Shown: in pieces, positions 57,415-64,000 of the stretch | Layout: each line of letters opens with the position of its first letter | Position numbering within the stretch: position 1 is the first letter of the stretch | NCBI GenBank assembly: GCA_902592445.1 | Contig: CACJEN010000001.1 | Span: forward strand, 62,001-126,000 | Reading direction: 5' to 3' | DNA from: an uncultured Pelagibacteraceae bacterium | Lineage (GTDB): Bacteria; Pseudomonadota; Alphaproteobacteria; Pelagibacterales; Pelagibacteraceae | DNA length: 64,000 nt | The notes under the pieces: model-generated | What the model was told of the DNA's origin: nothing | What the model saw: only the letters and a program-made list of their open reading frames with translations | Databases searched by the model: none | Program-made: the position numbers and the translations under genes

Positions 57415-58242
57415 TTATTTCCATTTAGCAATTGGCGGTAGAGACATTAATATACCTTCAACATTTCCACCTGTTTGTAGTCCAAATTTTGTTCCTCTAT
57501 CATATAATAAATTGAACTCAACATATCTACCTCTCTTTAAATATTGAATTTCTTTTTCCTTATTAGTCCACTTTTTTTTTGATTTTTTTAATATTATCTC
57601 TCTAAAAATATTTTTAAAACATAATCCTACTTCTCTTACAAAAGCAAAATCTTTCTCCCAATTTTCCTTTTTATAATCAAAAAATATTCCACCAATGCCT
57701 CTTGGTTCATTTCTGTGTGGTAGATAAAAATATCTATCACACCATTTTTTATATTTTGAATAATAATTTTTATTATGTTTATTACACGCTTTTCTTAATT
57801 CAGAGTGAAACCACTTTTCTAAATTTTTATCTTTTAAACATGGTGTTACATCCATACCACCACCAAACCAACCATGAGAAGTAAATATGTATCTTGTATT
57901 AAAATGCATTGCAGGAACATTTGGATTTTTCATGTGCATTACAACAGAAATACCAGATGCCCAAAAATTTGGTTTTTTACCTGTTCCAGGAACTTTATTT
58001 CTAAATTCTTTTGAGAATTTTCCATAAACTTCTGAGAAGTTTACACCAACTTTTTCAAAAATTTTGCCATTTTCAAATATTCTAAATTGACCTCCTCCTT
58101 CGTTCGATTTTTTTCCTCTTTCCCAGTTTGTTATTTCAAATATATTTTTTTTACCCTCTAATTCTTCAATATCTTTACACAAAACCTCTTGAATAGTTTT
58201 AAACCAGTTTCGGGCTAATTTTTTTTTTATTTCATTATCCAT
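57415..58242 (-). CDS. hemF: Coproporphyrinogen III oxidase, oxygen-dependent
   Basis: A 275-residue HemF (about 300 in E. coli). Conserved blocks are W-E-R-G-K-K-S-N-E-G-G-G (near residue 40), the H-F-N-T-R-Y-I-F stretch near residue 117, W-F-G-G-G-M-D-V-T-P near residue 127 and R-G-I-G-G-I-F-F-D near residue 180. It uses O2 to make protoporphyrinogen IX for the haems of the bc1 complex and oxidase nearby. Overlaps trmL by 16 bp. Confidence 0.96.
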   Translation of the reverse strand: MDNEIKKKLARNWFKTIQEVLCKDIEELEGKKNIFEITNWERGKKSNEGGGQFRIFENGKIFEKVGVNFSEVYGKFSKEFRNKVPGTGKKPNFWASGISVVMHMKNPNVPAMHFNTRYIFTSHGWFGGGMDVTPCLKDKNLEKWFHSELRKACNKHNKNYYSKYKKWCDRYFYLPHRNEPRGIGGIFFDYKKENWEKDFAFVREVGLCFKNIFREIILKKSKKKWTNKEKEIQYLKRGRYVEFNLLYDRGTKFGLQTGGNVEGILMSLPPIAKWK

Positions 58243-58715
58243 TTTGTTTGCCTTAAATTTTCAGAAAGGGTTATAGCAACCGATACAGCTAGGTTTAAAG
58301 ACCTTTTTTCCTTTATCATTGGTATTTTAATTTTATTCTTGATTTTTTTGTGAATTGAATCTGGTACTCCAGCACTTTCTCTACCAAAAAGCACTGTATC
58401 ATTTTTTTTAAATTTGAAAACATCAAGACCTATCTTAGCTTTGGTTGTCATGAGAATAACTCTTTCACCCTTCTTTTTTGCAAAAAAATCTTGAGAGTCT
58501 TTATAAAAAGTAATCATTTTTTCGTCTAAGTAATCCATCACTACTCTCTTAAATCTTTTATCATTAAAGAAAAAACCACAAGGTTCAATTATTTCAAGAT
58601 GCGCCCCAAGACATGAGCATGTTCTTATAATCGAAGCAGTATTTTGAGGTATATCAGGCTCGTATAGAGCAATTTTAGGTCCAGAAAATAACCGTTTATG
58701 TGTCATTGTTACCAT
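58227..58715 (-). CDS. trmL: tRNA (cytidine/uridine-2'-O)-methyltransferase TrmL
   Basis: A 162-residue SPOUT methyltransferase. The N-terminal I-A-L-Y-E-P-D-I-P-Q-N-T-A-S-I-I-R is near residues 15-31 and the knot SAM loop L-F-G-R-E-S-A-G-V-P near residue 112; the late S-L-N-L-A-V-S-V-A near 137 completes the TrmL/CspR pattern. It methylates the wobble ribose of certain leucine tRNAs. A start at codon 4 (58706) is equally likely. Divergent from petA with 60 bp between starts. Confidence 0.92.
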   Translation of the reverse strand: MVTMTHKRLFSGPKIALYEPDIPQNTASIIRTCSCLGAHLEIIEPCGFFFNDKRFKRVVMDYLDEKMITFYKDSQDFFAKKKGERVILMTTKAKIGLDVFKFKKNDTVLFGRESAGVPDSIHKKIKNKIKIPMIKEKRSLNLAVSVAITLSENLRQTKWIMK

Positions 58716-58775
58716 AGAAAAATATCTTTTTTCTTATAAGAAATCATATATTACCAAAGTAATAAATTAATAAAG

Positions 58776-59297
58776 ATGTCTGACAAAAACGATAAAAAAA
58801 AGACAGAACGAAGAGATTTCCTTTTTACAGCAACAGCAGCGGCAGGAGCTGTGGGAGTTGGAGCAGCAATTTGGCCAGTAGTAGACCAAATGAACCCGGA
58901 TGCATCAGTTAAAGCTCTAGCAAGCACAGAGGTTGATATTAGCTCTGTTCAACCGGGACAATCTCTTACAGTGCTTTGGAGAGGAAAACCGGTTTTTATT
59001 AAAAGAAGAACAGATCAAGAAATTCAGAAAGCTAGAGAAGTAAGTTTAGGAGATTTAAAACATCCAGAAAAAGATGAAGATAGAGTTAAAAAGCCCGAGT
59101 GGCTTGTAATGCTTGGAGTGTGTACCCATTTAGGTTGTGTACCTCTTACAGATAAAGGAGACTATGACGGATGGTTTTGCCCATGTCATGGATCTCATTA
59201 TGATACTTCTGGAAGAATTAGAAAGGGACCTGCACCAACTAACATGGAAGTTCCAAAATATGAATTTGTAAATAATAACACTATTAAGATTGGATAA
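58776..59297 (+). CDS. petA: Ubiquinol-cytochrome c reductase Rieske iron-sulfur subunit
   Basis: A 173-residue Rieske protein. A twin-arginine signal/anchor (E-R-R-D-F at residues 11-15) and Ala/Gly-rich helix precede the soluble domain. The [2Fe-2S] ligands are in C-T-H-L-G-C near residue 114 and C-P-C-H-G-S-H near residue 133; the G-P-A-P Pro loop near 151 follows. It passes electrons from ubiquinol to cytochrome c1. First gene of the bc1 operon. Confidence 0.97.
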   Translation: MSDKNDKKKTERRDFLFTATAAAGAVGVGAAIWPVVDQMNPDASVKALASTEVDISSVQPGQSLTVLWRGKPVFIKRRTDQEIQKAREVSLGDLKHPEKDEDRVKKPEWLVMLGVCTHLGCVPLTDKGDYDGWFCPCHGSHYDTSGRIRKGPAPTNMEVPKYEFVNNNTIKIG

Positions 59298-59305
59298 TAA
59301 AATAT

Positions 59306-60568
59306 ATGAGTGATCACGAATACACGCCTAGTTCAAAATTTGGAAAATGGTTTAATGATAGACTGCCTTTATTATCGCTTGTAAATCATTTAACTGATTA
59401 TCCAACACCAAAAAACTTAAATTATTGGTGGACATTTGGTGGAATATTAACATTTTGCTTAATAACTCAAATAGTAACTGGATTAGTTTTAGCTATGCAC
59501 TACATCGCACATGTAGATCATGCATTTAGTAGTGTTGAACATATTATGAGAGATGTGAACTATGGATGGTTATTAAGATATGTGCATGCAAACGGTGCAT
59601 CAATGTTTTTCTTAGCAGTTTACATTCACATATTTAGAGCTTTATTTTATGGATCGTATAAAGCTCCAAGAGAAATTATTTGGATTATTGGAATAATTAT
59701 TTATCTATTAATGATGGCTGCAGCTTTTATGGGGTATGTACTACCTTGGGGGCAGATGAGTTTTTGGGGAGCAACTGTAATTACAAACTTATTTAGTGCA
59801 ATTCCACTTGTCGGTGAAAGTATCACAACATGGTTGTGGGGAGGATATTCTGTTGATAATCCTACTTTAACAAGATTTTTTACTCTTCACTATTTACTAC
59901 CTTTTTTAATTTTAGGGTTAGTAGTTTTACACATTTGGGCGCTGCATGTACCAGGTAATAATAATCCTGTTGGAATTGATATTAAAAAACCATCAAAAGA
60001 TACAGTTCCATTTCATCCATACATAGTAATTAAAGATGCATTTGCTCTATTAATGTTTTTAATTATATTTGCTATGTTTGTTTTCTATTCACCCAATGTT
60101 TTAGGGCACGCAGATAATTACATTGAGGCAAATCCTTTAGTGACTCCCGCGCATATTGTTCCTGAGTGGTATCTTTTACCTTTCTATGCAATTTTACGTT
60201 CTGTTCCTGACAAGTTGATGGGAGTTATAGCAATGTTATCAGCTATTTTAATTTTAGCAGCTTTACCTTGGTTAGATACATCAAAAATAAGATCTGCTGT
60301 TTTCAGACCATTATATAAACAATTTTATTGGATATTAGTAGCCGACGTTTTAATTCTTGGATATGTAGGTGCAATGCCTGCAGAAGGTCTATATTTATTA
60401 ATTGCTAGAATAGGAACAATTTATTATTTTGCTCACTTTTTAATTATTCTCCCAGTATTAGGACTTAAGGAAAAAACACTACCTTTGCCATTAAGTATTA
60501 CCGAGCCAGTTTTGGGAGGCTCACCAAATCTTGCGGCCGCCAGAGATAAAGTAGAGAAAATCAGTTAA
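59306..60568 (+). CDS. petB: Cytochrome b of the bc1 complex
   Basis: A 420-residue, eight-helix cytochrome b. The haem-ligating His pairs are in helix B (R-Y-V-H-A-N-G near residue 93, with H-I-F-R nearby) and helix D (L-H-Y-L-L-P and V-L-H-I-W-A near residues 195-215). The quinol-site motif is P-E-W-Y-L-L-P near residue 289. Standard length for alphaproteobacteria. 8 bp after petA; GTG-started petC follows at once. Confidence 0.98.
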   Translation: MSDHEYTPSSKFGKWFNDRLPLLSLVNHLTDYPTPKNLNYWWTFGGILTFCLITQIVTGLVLAMHYIAHVDHAFSSVEHIMRDVNYGWLLRYVHANGASMFFLAVYIHIFRALFYGSYKAPREIIWIIGIIIYLLMMAAAFMGYVLPWGQMSFWGATVITNLFSAIPLVGESITTWLWGGYSVDNPTLTRFFTLHYLLPFLILGLVVLHIWALHVPGNNNPVGIDIKKPSKDTVPFHPYIVIKDAFALLMFLIIFAMFVFYSPNVLGHADNYIEANPLVTPAHIVPEWYLLPFYAILRSVPDKLMGVIAMLSAILILAALPWLDTSKIRSAVFRPLYKQFYWILVADVLILGYVGAMPAEGLYLLIARIGTIYYFAHFLIILPVLGLKEKTLPLPLSITEPVLGGSPNLAAARDKVEKIS

Positions 60569-61345
60569 GTGAGAATTATAACTAAATTTTTAATAATATT
60601 ATTTCTTGTCTTAAATTCGAAATCCTTTGCTGCAGAAAATACAGCAAAATTTTTGGAGACAGAATGGACATTCAAAGGTCTTTTTGGAAAATTTGATAGA
60701 GCATCATTACAAAGAGGATATCAAGTATACACAGAGGTTTGTGCTTCATGTCATTCAATGAAGTATTTAAGTTATAGAAATCTATCTGAGAAGGGTGGAC
60801 CAGAATTTTCTGAGGCTGAAGCAAAAGCTATAGCAGCAAGTTTTGAGGTAACAGACGGTCCAGATAGCACTGGAGAAATGTTCACAAGACCGGCAAAACT
60901 TTCAGATAAATTTGTAATGCCATATGCAAATGATGAGGAAGCAAAATCTGCAAATGGTGGAGCTTATCCACCTGATATGTCTGTTCTTGTTAAAGCAAGA
61001 AAGGGTGGAGCAGATTATGTGTATTCTTTATTACTTGGATATGAGGACCCACCTTCTGGCATAAAATTAGATGATGGTGTTTATTATAATAAATACATGT
61101 ATGGAAACAAAATAAAAATGCCTAATCCATTATCGGATGATTTAGTAGAGTATTCTGACGGTACAAAAGCAACGCAAAAACAAATGGCTAAAGATGTAGT
61201 AAATTTTTTAATGTGGTCAGCTGAGCCTCACTTAGAAACAAGACATAAAACTGGATTTAGAGTTATATCTTATTTAATTATTCTTACTATTTTAGTTTAT
61301 TTTAGTATGAAAAAAATATGGTCACGTGTTGAATCTAAAATTTAG
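60569..61345 (+). CDS. petC: Cytochrome c1 of the bc1 complex
   Basis: A 258-residue cytochrome c1. The signal peptide ends near S-F-A-A (residue 22). The covalent haem motif C-A-S-C-H is at residues 58-62. The axial Met is likely in the K-M-P-N-P segment near residue 190. A C-terminal membrane anchor is at about 230-250. It starts with GTG directly after the petB stop and its end overlaps convergent ychF by 24 bp, the largest convergent overlap here. Confidence 0.96.
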   Translation: MRIITKFLIILFLVLNSKSFAAENTAKFLETEWTFKGLFGKFDRASLQRGYQVYTEVCASCHSMKYLSYRNLSEKGGPEFSEAEAKAIAASFEVTDGPDSTGEMFTRPAKLSDKFVMPYANDEEAKSANGGAYPPDMSVLVKARKGGADYVYSLLLGYEDPPSGIKLDDGVYYNKYMYGNKIKMPNPLSDDLVEYSDGTKATQKQMAKDVVNFLMWSAEPHLETRHKTGFRVISYLIILTILVYFSMKKIWSRVESKI

Positions 61346-62398
61346 TACATCACCATCTTTTACAATATAATCTTTACCTTCTAATCGCATTTTTCCATTC
61401 TCTTTAGATTTTACCCAACCTTCATTTTTGATGAAATCATCATACGATATAGTCTCAGCTCTTATAAATCCTTTCTCAAAATCTGTATGAATTTCTCCTG
61501 CTGCTTTTGGAGCGGTACAATTTTTTGTTATAGTCCATGCTCGAGATTCTTCTGGACCAGATGTAAAAAAGGTCTCTAGAGATAGCAAATTGTAACCTTT
61601 CTTAATCAAATTATTTAGACCAGTTTCCTTAATATTAAGCATTTCCATAAAATTTTTCTTTTCATTTTTATCAACTAAATCATTAATTTGATTTTCTATA
61701 TCAGCAGATATTATTAAAGTGTTATCTTCACCAAATGTTTCTATAAATTCCTTTGTGTAATTATTTCCTTTTTCAATACTATCTTCATCAACATTGCACA
61801 CATAAAGCTTTGGTTTAGTCGATAATAAACCACATATTTTTATATCTTTTTTTTCAAATTCATTATCAAGCTGTTCCAATTTCTCATCGTTATTTATTAA
61901 TAACATTGCTCTTTCTAAGATTTTAATGTGATCTTCTTCAATGTTTTTTCTATTTTTTTTATCCAATCTCTTTTGAATAGATTCTAAATCTGCAAGCTTC
62001 ATTTCTGTTTCTATAATTTCCAAATCTCTTACTGGGTTTACATTAGGGTTGACATTTTGAATATCATCTGAATCAAAACATCTAATCATGTGGATAATTG
62101 CGTCTACTTCTCTTATATGGGATAGAAATTTATTACCCAAACCTTCTCCTTTCGATGCACCTTTGACTAAACCTGCAATATCAACAAATGATATAGTTGT
62201 ATAAATTTTTTTTTTGGATTTTGAAATATTTACTAAATTATCTAATCTCTCGTCAGGAACTGGAACTAAACCGATGTTAGGGTCGATTGTACAAAAAGGA
62301 AAGTTAGCCGCCTGTGCTTTGCTAGAGTTAGTTAGTGCATTAAATAGAGTAGACTTACCCACGTTAGGTAATCCAACTATACCACATTTAAAACCCAT
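61322..62398 (-). CDS. ychF: Ribosome-binding ATPase YchF (OLA1 family)
   Basis: A 358-residue YchF. The P-loop G-L-P-N-V-G-K-S-T is at residues 9-17, the switch D-I-A-G-L-V-K-G-A-S-K-G-E-G near residue 72, and the C-terminal TGS domain has F-T-S-G-P-E-E-S-R-A-W near residue 284. The G4 motif is changed from NKxD toward an ATP-preferring form, as in the family. It acts in translation and oxidative stress response. 4 bp after pth. Confidence 0.96.
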   Translation of the reverse strand: MGFKCGIVGLPNVGKSTLFNALTNSSKAQAANFPFCTIDPNIGLVPVPDERLDNLVNISKSKKKIYTTISFVDIAGLVKGASKGEGLGNKFLSHIREVDAIIHMIRCFDSDDIQNVNPNVNPVRDLEIIETEMKLADLESIQKRLDKKNRKNIEEDHIKILERAMLLINNDEKLEQLDNEFEKKDIKICGLLSTKPKLYVCNVDEDSIEKGNNYTKEFIETFGEDNTLIISADIENQINDLVDKNEKKNFMEMLNIKETGLNNLIKKGYNLLSLETFFTSGPEESRAWTITKNCTAPKAAGEIHTDFEKGFIRAETISYDDFIKNEGWVKSKENGKMRLEGKDYIVKDGDVLNFRFNT

Positions 62399-62402
62399 TA
62401 AA

Positions 62403-62963
62403 TTAATTATTATTTACAGTGCTAGAAAATAAATCCAATTTTTTATCAATTAAAATAGATAAAGACTCAATTATATTTGATGTAATTTTCTCTAAGTGTT
62501 CTTGTTCATCATCTGTAAAATCATTTAAAACAAAGTCAGATACTGAAATCTTTTTATCTGGTTTTCCAATTCCAATTCTTACTCTAGAGTAATCTTTGCC
62601 TATGAATTTATCAATTGATGCTATTCCATTGTGACCTGCGCTTGAACCGCCAAATTTTGCTTTTATTTTTCCGAACTCAACATCTAAATCATCATGAAAA
62701 ACAATAACGTCCTCAGCATCCATTTTGAAGTACTCCAATAATTCTCGTATGCAAATTCCAGAATTATTCATAAAAGTTAATGGCTTTATAGCATAAATTT
62801 TTTTTTCACCAATGTTACCAGTCGTAAGCAAGCCTTTAAATTTTGGTTTTTGTTTTGAAAGGCCAAATTTTTGATTTATTGCATCGACGACTTTAAATCC
62901 AATATTGTGTCTATTATTATTTGAATTTGGGGTAGGGTTACCTAGGCCGACTAGTAACAGCAT
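62403..62963 (-). CDS. pth: Peptidyl-tRNA hydrolase
   Basis: A 186-residue Pth. The opening L-L-V-G-L-G-N-P with catalytic His in R-H-N-I-G near residue 21, T-F-M-N-N-S-G near residue 66, and F-H-D-D-L-D near residue 91 are diagnostic. It recycles peptidyl-tRNAs dropped from ribosomes. In the prs-rplY-pth-ychF order widely kept in proteobacteria. Confidence 0.97.
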   Translation of the reverse strand: MLLLVGLGNPTPNSNNNRHNIGFKVVDAINQKFGLSKQKPKFKGLLTTGNIGEKKIYAIKPLTFMNNSGICIRELLEYFKMDAEDVIVFHDDLDVEFGKIKAKFGGSSAGHNGIASIDKFIGKDYSRVRIGIGKPDKKISVSDFVLNDFTDDEQEHLEKITSNIIESLSILIDKKLDLFSSTVNNN

Positions 62964-62993
62964 AATTTTTTTTGATATATATCACTATTAAGA

Positions 62994-63689
62994 TTATTTT
63001 TTCTCAGCAGCTGGTTTAACTTCCTCTTTTGCTTTATCTTCTCCTTCAGCTGGCTTATCACCCTCAGCTTTAGTTTCACCCTCTGCACTAGCTTCCTCTG
63101 TAGCTTCGGCAGGTTTTTCAGGTTCTTTAACTACCGTTGGAGCAGCAACAGTCGAAATTACAAAATCTCTTCCTTGTATTGTTGGGGTTACATTTTCTGG
63201 TAATTTGATAAATGAAATTTTTATACTAGCACCAATGTCTAAACCTTCAAGATCCACCACTAATTCAGTTGGAATATTTTCAGTTGGACACCTTAGCTCT
63301 ACTTTTCTTCTAACAATGTTCAAAACCCCACCTCTTTTTAGCCCAGGTGAAAGTTCGTGATTAATAAATCTTACTGGTATTTCTAAAATAATTTTAGCAC
63401 CTTTTACAATTCTTAAAAAGTCAACATGTATAGGTTCATCTGTAACAGTATCAAAACTAATTTCTCTTGGTAAGACTTTTTGTTCTTTACCGTCTATAGT
63501 CATTAAGATTACATTTGATAAAAAATTCTCTTTATTAACTAAATTACTTACCTCTTTTTTAGAAAGAGAAATTTTTTCATTTGGATTTTCTCCACCATAA
63601 ATGATGCCAGGGACTTGTCCATTCTGTCTTAGAAGATTAACTTGACCTCTTGTCTTTGTATTTCTTATTGTTGCTTGAATTGTACTCAT
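62994..63689 (-). CDS. rplY: Ribosomal protein L25/TL5 (Ctc type)
   Basis: A 231-residue long-form L25. The N-terminal 5S rRNA-binding domain has R-N-T-K-T-R-G (near residue 9) and V-P-G-I-I-Y-G-G near residue 27. The C-terminal TL5 domain ends near residue 180, followed by a low-complexity Ala/Glu/Lys tail of about 45 residues, common in alphaproteobacterial L25. It binds 5S rRNA in the 50S subunit. 30 bp before pth. Confidence 0.96.
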   Translation of the reverse strand: MSTIQATIRNTKTRGQVNLLRQNGQVPGIIYGGENPNEKISLSKKEVSNLVNKENFLSNVILMTIDGKEQKVLPREISFDTVTDEPIHVDFLRIVKGAKIILEIPVRFINHELSPGLKRGGVLNIVRRKVELRCPTENIPTELVVDLEGLDIGASIKISFIKLPENVTPTIQGRDFVISTVAAPTVVKEPEKPAEATEEASAEGETKAEGDKPAEGEDKAKEEVKPAAEKK

Positions 63690-63734
63690 AAAATTGAGGC
63701 GTTTTAACTTATGAAATATAGATTTACAAGTAAA

Positions 63735-64000
63735 TTATTTGAATAAATCTGATACAGAAGTTGAGTTAGATATTCTTTTAATTGCTTCCCCAACTAAATT
63801 GGAGATAGTTAATACTTCAATATTCTTGATATTTTTTACTTTTGCAGCGTTATCGATGGTATCAGTTATTACTAAATTTTTAATATTGGATTTTTTTATT
63901 TTATTTTCAGCTCCCCCACTTAAAACGCCATGAGTCACATAAACATGAACATCCTTTGCTCCTCTTTTTTTTAAAGCAGTTGCTGCATTTACTATTGTGC
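63735..64000 (-). CDS. prs: Ribose-phosphate pyrophosphokinase, C-terminal part (5' end outside window)
   Basis: A frame open to the right edge; 87 codons of the C-terminus and the stop are visible. Family marks are V-N-A-A-T-A-L near the edge, the V-T-H-G-V-L-S-G-G-A block and V-I-T-D-T-I, all from the C-terminal half of PRPP synthetase. It makes PRPP for nucleotide and histidine synthesis, including the purine pathway served by purD here. The gap to rplY is 45 bp. Confidence 0.93.
   Translation of the reverse strand, partial: TIVNAATALKKRGAKDVHVYVTHGVLSGGAENKIKKSNIKNLVITDTIDNAAKVKNIKNIEVLTISNLVGEAIKRISNSTSVSDLFK

Noticed and set aside
63059..63120. Repeat-like stretch in rplY
   Set aside because: It is the coding of the Ala/Glu/Lys tail common to alphaproteobacterial L25, not a repeat element or CRISPR.

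Overview
The window is an AT-rich (roughly 30% G+C by eye), very densely packed bacterial chromosome segment. It looks like a streamlined marine alphaproteobacterium of the SAR11 / Candidatus Pelagibacter type. The reasons are the gene families (CcrM-type GANTC methylase, DUF2093, DUF3035 and DUF721 proteins, split b/b' ATP synthase stalk, aa3 oxidase cluster, retinal pathway), the base composition, and the near absence of spacers: no stretch above 300 bp lacks a gene, and the longest gap is 247 bp (7661-7907). The organism assignment is inference from content, not from a search. There is no sign of phage, insertion sequences, CRISPR arrays or an island; almost everything is core metabolism.

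Layout. 1-5838: a broken-off gene end, a DCC-family thiol protein, tldD-pmbA with a translationally coupled flavoprotein, a secreted DUF6134 protein and a YczE-like membrane protein. 5831-9880: typA/bipA and groES-groEL, with a sigma-32-like promoter and a hairpin terminator. 10002-16450 (+): HAD hydrolase, ribF, ileS, lspA, a BamF-like lipoprotein and a compact pgi. 16442-24133 (mostly -): rsmD, purD, then a tightly overlapped outer-membrane set lpxL-lpxK-waaA-msbA followed by ubiA. 24163-27057: DUF2721, quinone oxidoreductase, pirin and a HAD-II dehalogenase. 27075-35192 (+): rsmE, the cytochrome aa3 oxidase cluster coxB-coxA-ctaB-(40-aa CoxF-like)-ctaG-coxC-surf1, then thrC and a peroxiredoxin. 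35275-48334 (-): sixteen co-directional genes, DUF721-dsbA-smc-atpI-B-E-F'-F-crtI-crtB-crtY-blh-ispH-thrB-rnhA-hypothetical. 48335-52311: mutY, an FAD monooxygenase, ccrM and rnhB with a 44-aa membrane ORF in front. 52316-56938: uracil-DNA glycosylase, a TPR protein, ispE, tRNA-Gln and cca. 56935-61345: greA, hemF, trmL and, divergently, the bc1 complex petABC. 61322-64000: ychF, pth, rplY and the 3' end of prs.

Together the genes hold much of the aerobic energy chain: bc1 complex, aa3 oxidase, the membrane (Fo) half of ATP synthase, and a pathway from isoprenoid precursors to retinal, the chromophore of a proteorhodopsin that is not in this window. crtE, the F1 half of the ATP synthase and the opsin must lie elsewhere.

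The most interesting points are an SMC protein that appears to lack its hinge; the Fo and retinal genes forming one unidirectional run; three GANTC sites packed in front of ccrM; a uracil-DNA glycosylase that has lost most iron-sulfur ligands; two small membrane ORFs; and extreme gene packing, with convergent stops sharing TTAA and divergent starts sharing CATATG. I did not find a clearly undescribed multi-gene system.
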